The translations under genes were made by a program, and so were the position numbers. DNA of 64,000 nucleotides from Winogradskyella tangerina (GTDB taxonomy: Bacteria; Bacteroidota; Bacteroidia; Flavobacteriales; Flavobacteriaceae), in contig NZ_QERF01000001.1 in the NCBI RefSeq assembly GCF_003260205.1, positions 372,001 to 436,000 of the forward strand, given 5' to 3'. The stretch's first letter is position 1. Every line of letters begins with the position of its first letter. The notes beneath the pieces were generated by a model. It made no database searches, had not been told where the DNA came from, and saw only the letters and a list, made by a program, of their open reading frames with translations. This document shows, piece by piece, positions 9,559 through 17,962 of the stretch.

Positions 9559-10557
9559 CTAAAGTGATTTTCTGATAAGGATATTATTTGGGTTTTTTAT
9601 TTGCGCGAATTCTTCATTTTTGATCATATGTGCCATTCGTGCTCCCATCTCCTTAAAATTTGTGGAAATGGTAGTGATCCCACCTTCAAAAACCTCTTTA
9701 AGCAATGAATCATTGTATGCGATGATACCAACATCCTCTCCAATAACGAGAGAAGTCTGTTTGATTTTCTTAATCAATTCAATCAAACTTCTATCATCCA
9801 AAACGAAATAGGCATCACCTTTTTTCGGTATTAAAGCATCGAACCCATCGATCTGATAACCTCTGATCGTAACTTTTGAAAGAAACTTTTCAAAACCTTT
9901 AAAAATGCCATTTGGCTGATTGGATTTTGGCTTTACCAATACCAAATTACTATAATGTTGCATGTGCGATTTTAAACGCGTCAATCCATCGAAAACATTA
10001 TCTTCAAAATTTTGAAAAACTCCGGCATAATGACTTAACTCGCCATTGGTCTGGTCTAATAAATACACACAATCTTGCGGCAGTTTTTCCAAAACATTAG
10101 TTGCATTTTTTAAACTCGCAGGCATAATCACGTAGTAATTGTAATTATCAAGATTGTCATTAATGTGTTTAGCAAACACCTCTTCATTAAAATGATGGAA
10201 AAATATATCAACCTGAATATCAGAACCTAAAGCCGCCACAAAGGCATTGTATAGGTCCTCTTTAAAAATATTGAGTTCGTCAAAAAGTAAAAACACCTTT
10301 TTGATAATGGTAACGTCTTCACTTTTTATGTAATAGCCTTTTCCTGTTATTGCCTCAATAATCCCGCGTTTTTTCAATTCACCAAAAGCCATAAAAACGG
10401 TATCCCTTGATAATGAAAACCGATTTCTTATACTATTTACAGACGGAAGTTTATCCCCTTTCTTAAGGTGACCTTCAAGCAGACCATTCTCCACTGATTG
10501 GATGATCTGTTTATACTTCGGAATTCCTATGTTACTCTTAACCTGAATGACACTCAT
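9559..10557 (-). CDS. GntR-family regulator with sugar-binding-like C-terminal domain
   Basis: 332 residues. Residues about 10-75 form a GntR winged helix (GDKLPSVNSIRNRFSLSRDTVFMAFGELKKRGIIEAITGKGYYI). From about residue 85 the protein follows the LacI/periplasmic-binding-protein pattern (KKVFLLFDELN ... VIGEDVGIIAYNDSLLKEVFEGGITTIS), the layout seen in Bacteroidota sugar regulators such as AraR-type proteins. It is the first gene of the galactose operon, and its ATG lies 13 bp from a composite operator shared with the divergent GH53 gene, so it probably controls itself, the operon and the galactanase genes in response to a sugar. Its -7-like box TATATTTG (10562-10569, minus strand) ends 4 bp before the ATG. 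Confidence 0.93.
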   Translation of the reverse strand: MSVIQVKSNIGIPKYKQIIQSVENGLLEGHLKKGDKLPSVNSIRNRFSLSRDTVFMAFGELKKRGIIEAITGKGYYIKSEDVTIIKKVFLLFDELNIFKEDLYNAFVAALGSDIQVDIFFHHFNEEVFAKHINDNLDNYNYYVIMPASLKNATNVLEKLPQDCVYLLDQTNGELSHYAGVFQNFEDNVFDGLTRLKSHMQHYSNLVLVKPKSNQPNGIFKGFEKFLSKVTIRGYQIDGFDALIPKKGDAYFVLDDRSLIELIKKIKQTSLVIGEDVGIIAYNDSLLKEVFEGGITTISTNFKEMGARMAHMIKNEEFAQIKNPNNILIRKSL

Positions 10558-10569
10558 GAAACAAATATA

Positions 10570-10603
10570 TATAAAAACTGGTAGGTACTGGTAGGTTTTT
10601 ATA
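10570..10603. promoter_or_regulatory. Composite operator in the gntR / GH53 divergent region
   Basis: ACTGGTAGGT occurs twice head to tail (10577-10586 and 10587-10596), one helical turn apart. The pair sits inside an inverted frame: TATAAAAAC (10570-10578) and GTTTTTATA (10595-10603) are perfect reverse complements around a central GTAC (10585-10588). The element covers the -33 zone expected for the gntR promoter and is close to a weaker TAAATTAG box (10616-10623) for the GH53 gene. It is the obvious binding site for the adjacent GntR protein; binding itself is inferred. Confidence 0.75.
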
Positions 10604-10641
10604 AAATTAATTTCTTAAATTAGCTGAAAATTGCTTGAAAC

Positions 10642-11805
10642 ATGACGAATTATAAAATGAATTTACCCTTATTGAAACATATCGTAATAGCCGTCATAGC
10701 AATGATTCAGATCAATGCTTGTACAAGTAGCGATAATAACAATGATGAGCCCAATGTAGAAACACCAATCTCATTCTATTATGGGGCAGATCTCTCTTAT
10801 GTTAACGAAATGGAAGATTGTGGTGCGGTTTATAAAAATGCCGATGGAACGGTAACAGACGTTTATCAAATTTTCAAAAATGAAGGTGCTAATTTAGTAA
10901 GAGTCCGATTGTGGCATAACCCACAGTGGACGAATTATTCCAACTATGAAGATGTTAAGTTAGCCATTCAACGTGCCAAAAATAATGGCTTTAAAGTGCT
11001 TTTAGACTTTCATTATAGTGACACCTGGGCAGATCCTTCAAAACAAGAAATTCCTGCTGCATGGGCAAGTCAGATCAACAATACTCCTGCTCTTGGCAAC
11101 TTACTTTACAATTATACCTATGACACTTTAGAGAATTTGGCAGACCTTAATTTATTACCTGATATGGTTCAGGTAGGAAATGAGATCAATCCCATGATCC
11201 TTCAACAAGGTGATCTGGTTTGGCCTATTGATTGGGAACGTAATTCTGCTCTTTTGAATAAAGGTATTCAGGCCGTTAGAGATATTTCAAATGCAAAAAA
11301 TAAGACCATTGAAATTATGCTACATATTGCTCAACCTGAAAACGGTCTTTGGTGGTTTGAACAAGCTGCAGACAATGGTGTTACCGATTTTGATTGGATC
11401 GGATTATCTTACTATCCACAGTGGTCAGACTACAACCTTTCTGAAGTTCAAACCCCGTTAGCAACACTCATAAATACTTATAATAAAAAGCTCATGATTG
11501 TTGAGACGGCATATCCGTATACCTTAAACGACGTAGATAACGCCGGAAATATTCTAGGCACCAATGCCATGATAGACGGATACCCAGCTACCGAACAAGG
11601 TCAGCTCAATTATTTGAATGATCTCACCCAAGCTATTAAAAATGCTGGAGGTGAAGGTCTTGTGTATTGGGAACCTGCATGGGTTTCTACCGATTGTTTC
11701 ACCCTTTGGGGACAAGGTTCACATTGGGATAATGCGACATTGTTCGATCAGGAAAACAAAGCCAATCTAGGCATGAAATTCTACAATAATGCCTTAGATG
11801 AGTAA
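10642..11805 (+). CDS. GH53 endo-beta-1,4-galactanase, lipoprotein
   Basis: 387 residues. A lipoprotein signal ends at Cys27 (IQINAC), followed by an Asn/Asp-rich spacer, so the enzyme is probably on the cell surface or in the periplasm. The rest matches arabinogalactan endo-galactanase: YGADLSYVNEMEDCG at the start of the fold, ANLVRVRLWHNP, LLDFHYSDTWADP, VQVGNEINP with acid/base Glu181 and IVETAYPYT with nucleophile Glu288. It cuts beta-1,4-galactan (type I arabinogalactan, pectin side chains). A second ATG five codons in (10657) is an alternative start. The GH2 gene overlaps its end by 8 bp. Confidence 0.95.
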   Translation: MTNYKMNLPLLKHIVIAVIAMIQINACTSSDNNNDEPNVETPISFYYGADLSYVNEMEDCGAVYKNADGTVTDVYQIFKNEGANLVRVRLWHNPQWTNYSNYEDVKLAIQRAKNNGFKVLLDFHYSDTWADPSKQEIPAAWASQINNTPALGNLLYNYTYDTLENLADLNLLPDMVQVGNEINPMILQQGDLVWPIDWERNSALLNKGIQAVRDISNAKNKTIEIMLHIAQPENGLWWFEQAADNGVTDFDWIGLSYYPQWSDYNLSEVQTPLATLINTYNKKLMIVETAYPYTLNDVDNAGNILGTNAMIDGYPATEQGQLNYLNDLTQAIKNAGGEGLVYWEPAWVSTDCFTLWGQGSHWDNATLFDQENKANLGMKFYNNALDE

Positions 11806-14233
11806 ACCTAAATCTTCACTTCTTAGTTGTATCATCTTGATCTGCGGAACCATTTTTTTGTCGGCACAGACCAGAAATATCATAACATTAAAGAAAGGAT
11901 GGAAATTTAGTAAAGGTGCCCATCCTGAAGCTTCCAAGGTTGATTTTAACGATTCAAAATGGGAAACTGTCAGTGTCCCACACGATTGGGCAATTTATGG
12001 TCCATTCGATAAAAATATTGATAAACAGACCGTTGCTATCTCTCAAAACAACGAACAAATAGCCAGCGAAAAAACAGGTAGAACAGGTGCATTGCCCTAT
12101 ATCGGTGAAGGTTGGTACCGCAATACATTTGCCATTCCAACTTATGACAGTTCTAAAAAAGTACTCCTCCTTTTTGAAGGAGCCATGAGCGAACCTGAAG
12201 TCTTTCTAAACAACAAAAAAGTTGGCGAATGGAAATACGGTTACAGCTATTTCTATTTTGATGTTACAGAGCATATTAATAACATAGCTCAAAACACCCT
12301 GGCCATAAAACTCACAAACGTTGGTAAGTCTTCACGTTGGTATCCGGGCGCAGGTTTATATCGCAATGTGCGCGTAATTATCACTGATAAAACTAGCTTT
12401 GAACACTGGTCGACTTTTATAACTACACCTTCAATTACGACTGAAGAGGCTAAGGTTAACATTAAAACAAAAGCTTCAGGAAGAAATCTTAAACTGATTG
12501 CAGAAATTTATGATTCAAAAGGAAATAAGGTCAATTCAGCCGAGACCAAAAACCTAATTAATAGTGAATTCGATTTTAATCTTAAAGTCAATCAACCTCA
12601 GCTATGGAGCCCAGAGTCTCCTTATTTATATACTGCAGTTTTAAAATTATATGAAGACAATATTCTAAAGGATGAAATCACCCAGCGCTTCGGAATAAGA
12701 TCGATCGATTACAGTCCAGATACAGGCTTTAGCCTCAATGGAAAGCAGCGAAAATTCAAAGGAGTCTGCTTACACCACGATCTGGGACCAATAGGAGCAG
12801 CTGTAAATAAATCTGCTCTAAGACGCCAGCTTAGAATTCTTAAAGATATGGGGTGCGATGCCATTAGAAGTGCACATAATATGCCGTCTTTAGAGCAACT
12901 AGAACTTTGTGACGAAATGGGTTTTATGTTCTTAGCAGAAAGCTTTGACGAATGGAAAAAACCTAAGGTTGAGAATGGTTATAACCGATTTTTCGATGCA
13001 TATGCTGAGAAGGATGTGGTGAATTTGGTCAGAGCCACAAGAAATCACCCGTGTATAGTAATGTGGAGTTCAGGCAACGAAGTCCCTGACCAGTGGGGAA
13101 GCGAAGGTGTGAAACGCGCCAAATGGTTACAAGATATTTTTCATAGAGAAGATCCAACCCGACCGGTTACAGTTGGAATGGACCAAGTTGAAGCCGTTAT
13201 GGCGTCTGGATTTGGCGCTATTATGGATGTCCCTGGGCTTAATTATAGAGTTCACCTTTATGAACAAGCCTATGAGCGATTCCCCCAGGGTTTTCTATTA
13301 GGTTCTGAGACTTCTTCAACCGTAAGCTCTCGTGGAATTTATAAGTTTCCGGTTGAAATTGCTAGTATGAAAACCTACTCGGATTTTCAGTCGTCATCTT
13401 ATGATTTAGAACACTGCAGCTGGTCCAACCTGCCTGATGATGATTTTGTGCTTCAAGATGACAAACCTTGGGTTATTGGAGAATTTGTCTGGACCGGATT
13501 CGACTATCTAGGTGAACCGACACCTTATGACGAAGCGTGGCCATCACGAAGCTCGTATTTTGGTATTAATGATCTTGCTGGTTTACCTAAAGACCGGTAT
13601 TATTTGTACCGAAGTCGTTGGAATACTGAAGACGAAACCCTTCATATTTTACCTCATTGGAATTGGGAAGGACGTGAAGGCGAAAACACACCTGTTTTTG
13701 TATACACAAGTTATAACAGCGCTGAATTATTCTTGAATGGTAAAAGCTTGGGGATTCAGAAGAAAAACAATAGCAGCAATCAGAATCGTTACCGATTGAT
13801 GTGGATGGATGTTCCTTATGAACCTGGGACTTTGAAAGTTATTGCCTTTGACGAAAATGGTAATCCGGCTGCAGAAAAGGAGATAAAAACTTCAGGTAAA
13901 CCCCATCAAATTGTGTTAGACTCAGATCTTGAAACCATAAATGCTAATGGTGAAGATTTAGCTTTTGTAACAGTATCGGTTGTAGATAAAAATGGTGTTC
14001 CTTGTCCGACTGCCACCAATCAACTTAATTTTGAAGTCAAAGGTGAAGGTACTTTCAGGGCAGCTTGCAATGGCGACGCAACTTCATTAGAATTATTTCA
14101 TTTACCTACTATGAAATTATTTAGCGGTAAGTTAGTTGTACTTGTACAATCGACTGAAAAGCCTGGTAAAATAAAACTCAAAGTTTCGGGTAAAAATCTA
14201 AAATCTGAAACAATAGAAATAACAACAAACTGA
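11798..14233 (+). CDS. GH2 beta-galactosidase, secreted
   Basis: 811 residues with an N-terminal signal peptide (SLLSCIILICGTIFLSAQ). Jelly-roll sugar-binding domain (about 30-205), Ig-like domain (about 210-305), TIM barrel (about 310-600) and C-terminal Ig-like domains of the DUF4982 type. Catalytic residues: MWSSGNEVPDQ with acid/base Glu428 and VIGEFVWTGFDY with nucleophile Glu562. It would release galactose from galacto-oligosaccharides produced by the overlapping GH53 gene upstream. GH2 also covers beta-glucuronidases and mannosidases; the context makes beta-galactosidase the best call. Confidence 0.9.
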   Translation: MSKPKSSLLSCIILICGTIFLSAQTRNIITLKKGWKFSKGAHPEASKVDFNDSKWETVSVPHDWAIYGPFDKNIDKQTVAISQNNEQIASEKTGRTGALPYIGEGWYRNTFAIPTYDSSKKVLLLFEGAMSEPEVFLNNKKVGEWKYGYSYFYFDVTEHINNIAQNTLAIKLTNVGKSSRWYPGAGLYRNVRVIITDKTSFEHWSTFITTPSITTEEAKVNIKTKASGRNLKLIAEIYDSKGNKVNSAETKNLINSEFDFNLKVNQPQLWSPESPYLYTAVLKLYEDNILKDEITQRFGIRSIDYSPDTGFSLNGKQRKFKGVCLHHDLGPIGAAVNKSALRRQLRILKDMGCDAIRSAHNMPSLEQLELCDEMGFMFLAESFDEWKKPKVENGYNRFFDAYAEKDVVNLVRATRNHPCIVMWSSGNEVPDQWGSEGVKRAKWLQDIFHREDPTRPVTVGMDQVEAVMASGFGAIMDVPGLNYRVHLYEQAYERFPQGFLLGSETSSTVSSRGIYKFPVEIASMKTYSDFQSSSYDLEHCSWSNLPDDDFVLQDDKPWVIGEFVWTGFDYLGEPTPYDEAWPSRSSYFGINDLAGLPKDRYYLYRSRWNTEDETLHILPHWNWEGREGENTPVFVYTSYNSAELFLNGKSLGIQKKNNSSNQNRYRLMWMDVPYEPGTLKVIAFDENGNPAAEKEIKTSGKPHQIVLDSDLETINANGEDLAFVTVSVVDKNGVPCPTATNQLNFEVKGEGTFRAACNGDATSLELFHLPTMKLFSGKLVVLVQSTEKPGKIKLKVSGKNLKSETIEITTN

Positions 14234-14284
14234 TTTAAAACTGTATTTTGAATAATGCCTGCTGATGATTATCTTTAAGGTATT

Positions 14285-14713
14285 ATGAGATTTAAGTTAT
14301 TCCTATTTTTTCTGCCACTATTAATGTCAGTAAACGCACAACAATTTCCAGAATTCAAATGGAAAAACCGTATGGTCGTTATTATGGCTGAAAGTGAAAA
14401 TTCTGAAAAGGTAAGCTCACAATTAGAATTACTTCAGGCCGAACCAGACGAAATGAACGATCGCAAACTTGTAATCTGCCTTGTTCTTCCAACTAAATAT
14501 GGCATTGTTAATGGCGAGTCAATAATGTGGTTTGAAAACAAGGAGTATCATGAATTACTTAATCCTGACGACTTAGCATTTAAAATTGAATTGATCGGTT
14601 TAGACGGCCGTGTCAAACTGAATACAACAGAATTATTGACTACAGAGGCATTATTTGCTAAAATCGACAGCATGCCCATGCGGCAGCAAGAACTTAAGGA
14701 TCATCGCAAATAA
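14285..14713 (+). CDS. DUF4174-like small secreted protein
   Basis: 142 residues with a signal peptide (FKLFLFFLPLLMSVNAQ). The body has the thioredoxin-fold-like pattern of DUF4174 proteins: FKWKNRMVVIMAES at the start, ..DRKLVICLV.., and LIGLDGRVKLNTTELLTTEALFAKIDSMPMRQQEL near the end. No Cys pair is visible, so a redox role is not supported. It follows GH2 by 51 bp on the same strand but nothing ties it to galactan use. Family name moderately sure, function unknown. Confidence 0.75.
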   Translation: MRFKLFLFFLPLLMSVNAQQFPEFKWKNRMVVIMAESENSEKVSSQLELLQAEPDEMNDRKLVICLVLPTKYGIVNGESIMWFENKEYHELLNPDDLAFKIELIGLDGRVKLNTTELLTTEALFAKIDSMPMRQQELKDHRK

Positions 14714-14768
14714 AAAAACGTCCCTCAATTAAGAGAAACGTTTTATTCTTGTACAGGCGGCGAGACTC
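14708..14768. repeat. 61-bp exact copy of the tRNA-Leu 3' end plus its terminator
   Basis: Bases 14708-14768 are identical to 14858-14918, an offset of 150 bp. The shared block contains the terminator hairpin and the last 17 nt of tRNA-Leu (acceptor 3' strand plus part of the T arm). Outside the block, similarity stops abruptly. The upstream copy also provides a plausible terminator for the DUF4174 gene. Confidence 0.9.
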
Positions 14769-14840
14769 ACTTCGACTTTATTTGTAAGACATTTTCAGAT
14801 GGTAACATCCATGCGCTCAGTGTAAACTTCTCGTCTCGCC
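14759..14840. other. 82-bp segment closed by an 8-bp inverted repeat next to the tRNA-end duplication
   Basis: GGCGAGAC (14759-14766) and GTCTCGCC (14833-14840) are perfect inverted repeats enclosing 66 bases, the same total length as the neighbouring tRNA-Leu, but no T-loop or anticodon stem is visible, so I do not call it a tRNA. It may be a pseudo-structure left by the duplication or a small structured RNA. Confidence 0.35.
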
Positions 14841-14857
14841 ATTCTCAAATTAATCAT

Positions 14858-14901
14858 AAATAAAAAAACGTCCCTCAATTAAGAGAAACGTTTTATTCTT
14901 G
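14858..14901 (-). terminator. Terminator of tRNA-Leu
   Basis: On the minus strand, AAAACGTTTCTC, loop TTAATT, GAGGGACGTTTTTTT: an imperfect stem followed by seven T. It directly follows the tRNA 3' end and is duplicated at 14708-14751. Confidence 0.75.
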
Positions 14902-14983
14902 TACAGGCGGCGAGACTCGAACTCGCACACCTCGCGGCACTAGATCCTAAGTCTAGCGTGTCTACCAATTCCACCACGCCTGC
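14902..14983 (-). tRNA. tRNA-Leu (anticodon TAG)
   Basis: 82 nt reading from 14983 down to 14902. It begins GCAGGCGTGGTGGAATTGG, has the D-loop TTGGTAGACAC, anticodon loop CTTAGGA (TAG), a long type II variable arm (GTGCCGCGAGGTGT) and T-arm GCGAGTTCGAGTCTCGC. The first acceptor pair is a G-U wobble. CCA is not encoded. Its 3' end is duplicated 150 bp away. Confidence 0.95.
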
Positions 14984-15060
14984 AAAAGGACTGCAAATAT
15001 AAACAATACTTTCAATATTCAAACAGCAATTAATCAAGAAATATTCGTCTTACTTTTTCT

Positions 15061-15068
15061 TATTTTTG
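15061..15068 (+). promoter_or_regulatory. -7 box of the M20 peptidase gene
   Basis: TATTTTTG matches the Bacteroidota -7 consensus TAnnTTTG and ends 18 bp before the ATG at 15087. A possible upstream TTG start at 15066 falls inside this box, which argues for the ATG. Confidence 0.5.
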
Positions 15069-15086
15069 CTAGAAATCCTATCCTTT

Positions 15087-16475
15087 ATGCAAAATATAAA
15101 TTCCTATATCAACGAAAACAAACAACGCTTTATAGATGAACTCATTTCACTTTTGAAAATTCCTTCGATAAGTGCGGATTCTGCCTATAAAAATGACGTT
15201 CTGAATACTGCAGAAGCGGTAAAGGAATGTCTAGAAGCTGCCGGATGCGATCATGTTGAAATTTGTGAAACTGATGGCTACCCGATTGTTTATGGCGAAA
15301 AAATAATTGATAAGAATTTACCAACTGTTTTGGTTTATGGTCATTACGATGTGCAACCGCCAGACCCATTAGATCTCTGGAATTCACCTCCATTTGAGCC
15401 TGTAATTCAAAACACAGAATTGCATCCAGATGGTGCCATTTTTGCAAGAGGTGCTTGTGATGATAAAGGACAAATGTATATGCACGTTAAGGCGCTCGAA
15501 TTTATGACTTCACAGAATCAATTGCCGTGTAATGTTAAATTTATGATTGAAGGTGAAGAGGAAGTAGGAAGTGAAAACCTTGGCATATTTGTAGCCAATA
15601 ACAGAGAAAAACTAAAGAACGATGTGATCCTAATTTCTGATACAGGAATGATCGCTAAAGATGTACCCTCAATCACAACAGGATTGCGAGGATTGAGTTA
15701 TGTTGAAGTTGAAGTTACAGGCCCAAATCGCGATCTGCACTCAGGATTGTATGGTGGTGCAGTGGCAAATCCGATTAATGTGTTAACCAAAATGATTGCC
15801 TCTCTTCATGACGAGAATAAGCATATCACGATACCTGGATTTTATGATAAGGTTGAAAATTTATCAGATGCGGAACGTGCAGAAATGGCCAAAGCGCCTT
15901 TCTCGCTCGAAGCCTATAAAAATGCTTTAGATATTGAAGCCGTTTATGGTGAAGAAGGTTATACTACAAACGAGCGAAATTCTATTCGTCCTACATTAGA
16001 TGTGAATGGCATTTGGGGTGGTTACATTGGTGAAGGTGCAAAAACAGTGATTGCCAGTAAAGCCTATGCTAAAATTTCTATGCGGTTAGTACCACATCAG
16101 GACTGGGAAGAGATCACGGAACTCTTCAAATCGCATTTTGAAAGTATTGCGCCTAAAGGCGTTAAAGTGAAAGTAACTCCTCATCATGGCGGTCAAGGCT
16201 ATGTAACTCCAATAGACAGTATTGGCTATCAGGCTGCTGCTAAAGCTTACGAGCAAACCTTCGGTAAAACGCCGATACCTCAGCGCAGTGGCGGTAGTAT
16301 TCCGATAGTTTCTCTTTTTGAAAAAGAACTGAACAGTAAAACTATATTAATGGGATTCGGGCTAGATAGCGACGCAATTCACTCGCCAAATGAACATTTT
16401 GGGATTTGGAATTACCTAAAAGGAATTGAAACTATTCCGTGGTTTTACAAATATTTTACTGAACTAAAATCCTAG
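15087..16475 (+). CDS. M20 family dipeptidase
   Basis: 462 residues from ATG 15087; an in-frame TTG at 15066 overlaps the -7 box. Di-zinc aminoacylase-fold metallopeptidase with the usual metal-binding landmarks: VYGHYDVQPPDPLDLW, GACDDKGQMYMHVKA and EGEEEVGSENLG, then a dimerisation domain (SITTGLRGLSYVEVEVTGP, DLHSGLYGG), and a final QRSGGSIPIV ... HSPNEHFG. No signal peptide, so probably cytoplasmic, cleaving short peptides such as Xaa-His or beta-Ala dipeptides; the exact substrate cannot be read off. It converges on the M28 gene with only 3 bp between stops. Confidence 0.92.
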   Translation: MQNINSYINENKQRFIDELISLLKIPSISADSAYKNDVLNTAEAVKECLEAAGCDHVEICETDGYPIVYGEKIIDKNLPTVLVYGHYDVQPPDPLDLWNSPPFEPVIQNTELHPDGAIFARGACDDKGQMYMHVKALEFMTSQNQLPCNVKFMIEGEEEVGSENLGIFVANNREKLKNDVILISDTGMIAKDVPSITTGLRGLSYVEVEVTGPNRDLHSGLYGGAVANPINVLTKMIASLHDENKHITIPGFYDKVENLSDAERAEMAKAPFSLEAYKNALDIEAVYGEEGYTTNERNSIRPTLDVNGIWGGYIGEGAKTVIASKAYAKISMRLVPHQDWEEITELFKSHFESIAPKGVKVKVTPHHGGQGYVTPIDSIGYQAAAKAYEQTFGKTPIPQRSGGSIPIVSLFEKELNSKTILMGFGLDSDAIHSPNEHFGIWNYLKGIETIPWFYKYFTELKS

Positions 16476-16478
16476 AGA

Positions 16479-17867
16479 TTATTCTTTTACAATCTTGAAG
16501 GTCGACGATTTTTTGTCTGAAGCAACAGTTACAAAATAAACCCCTGCAGCCATTTCATCGAACTCAATTTCGATAAGATCTGCTTGTGATTGTGCCTTTC
16601 TAACGAGCTTCCCTGAAATATCTCGAACTTGAATTTTCAAATCGTATTCGAGCACATTGTCGATCTTCAAAAACGAAGTCACCGGATTAGGAAATACTAT
16701 TATTTCTTTGGCTTGAAATTCTTCAGAAGACAAAACTGTAAAGCTTGTGCAGATACTCGTTTCTGTACAGCCAGCATTTGTAACTTCCACAGCGTAATTA
16801 CCACTGGTTAAAGGTGTAAATGTCTGATTCGTTTCACCCGGAATCGCAGAATCAGTATCGCAATTGATCCATTGGTAAGTTCCTGTAGATTGATTAGCTG
16901 TAAGTTCAGTTGCCGAAACTGTAACGCCATTATCGACATTAATCAATCCCGATTTTGTAGCCATGTAGGCCGTAACCAATTTTGTTAGTTCAGTCATGTA
17001 CTGAAAGTCGATATCCTCAACCCTATCATTCGATGTGTGATAATCTGGCGTTTGATCATTTGTTTCCCACGATTCTCCAACTAAAACAGCAGAATAGCCT
17101 TGATTCCAAAAACGCGAATGATCACTCGCAGTAGTTCCTGGGTTAACAACAATTTCGCTTAAATCGAAGGTATAGGTATTTAAGATCGAAATGAGATCGT
17201 CTTTAATACCGATAGAATTAGCAATATTCCGAACATCAATATCGAATTCATTATCACCAGCAGTTCCTGGAGCATCACCGTCATAACCAATCATATCCAT
17301 ATTTATCACTGCCAGAATATTATCTCTTGTATTCCCATTACTGGTATCGGCAGCTTGCTGCGCATAGTAATTAGCACCACGCAATCCAATCTCTTCTTCA
17401 TCCCAAAGGGCATAAACTATGGTATTTTCTGTGCATTGGGTAGATAAAATTCTAGCGACTTCAATAACCGCGGCTACACCTGTAGCATTATCGTCTGCGC
17501 AGAATGTTGTCACCGAATCATAATGTGCGCATACCAAGTAAATATCATCCGGATTGGTAGTTCCAACCTGTGTAGCAATTATGTTTTTGCCAGTTATATT
17601 AAAATTTTGAAATTGAACGTTTAGATTAGGAATAGATTCTAATCGTTGTTTGATATAATCTGCTGCAAGATCGTTGTTATTGTGTACACGGCTTGTGATC
17701 GTTTGAGTGCTTCCATTAATTACTGCAGATTGCTCGCCAGAAAGCTGAGCTACGGTTTCTTGTAAGTTTGAATTGCTAACCTCATTCATCAAGTCTTCAA
17801 CAGATTGCGAATGACCAAAACAACACATAATAAGCGTGAATAGAATAGATAGTGGGAGCTTTTTCAT
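16479..17867 (-). CDS. Secreted M28 aminopeptidase with type IX sorting domain
   Basis: 462 residues with signal peptide MKKLPLSILFTLIMCCFGHS. The M28 zinc-peptidase core spans about 90-315: VCAHYDSVT (His, Asp), DDNATGVAAVIEVAR, ALWDEEEIGLRGA (general base and metal Glu), VINMDMIGYDG and TASDHSRFWNQG (last metal His). A short Ig/PKD-like segment (TELTANQSTGTYQWINC) precedes a C-terminal type A Por sorting domain (IVFPNPVTSFLKID ... GVYFVTVASDKKSSTFKIVKE). It is therefore an exported peptidase using T9SS. A -7-like TATATTTG is present upstream on its strand (17896-17903). Confidence 0.93.
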   Translation of the reverse strand: MKKLPLSILFTLIMCCFGHSQSVEDLMNEVSNSNLQETVAQLSGEQSAVINGSTQTITSRVHNNNDLAADYIKQRLESIPNLNVQFQNFNITGKNIIATQVGTTNPDDIYLVCAHYDSVTTFCADDNATGVAAVIEVARILSTQCTENTIVYALWDEEEIGLRGANYYAQQAADTSNGNTRDNILAVINMDMIGYDGDAPGTAGDNEFDIDVRNIANSIGIKDDLISILNTYTFDLSEIVVNPGTTASDHSRFWNQGYSAVLVGESWETNDQTPDYHTSNDRVEDIDFQYMTELTKLVTAYMATKSGLINVDNGVTVSATELTANQSTGTYQWINCDTDSAIPGETNQTFTPLTSGNYAVEVTNAGCTETSICTSFTVLSSEEFQAKEIIVFPNPVTSFLKIDNVLEYDLKIQVRDISGKLVRKAQSQADLIEIEFDEMAAGVYFVTVASDKKSSTFKIVKE

Positions 17868-17932
17868 GTAGTGGAATGTTCTTTTTCAGTTGAAACAAAT
17901 ATATGAATTTGTAGTGTTTTAAGATTTAAATT

Positions 17933-17962
17933 TTGGTAATTACAATTTTTATTCTACATTTG
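17933..17962 (+). promoter_or_regulatory. Promoter of the blaI-blaR-like operon
   Basis: TTG at 17933-17935 and TACATTTG at 17955-17962 are separated by 19 bp, matching the Bacteroidota TTG/TAnnTTTG promoter. The -7 box is embedded in the first BlaI-type operator. Confidence 0.7.

Noticed and set aside
14769-14857. Possible integrated mobile element between the two copies of the tRNA-Leu end
   Set aside because: The 89-bp interval is too short for any gene and no integrase, transposase or inverted terminal repeat is visible; only the duplication itself can be stated.
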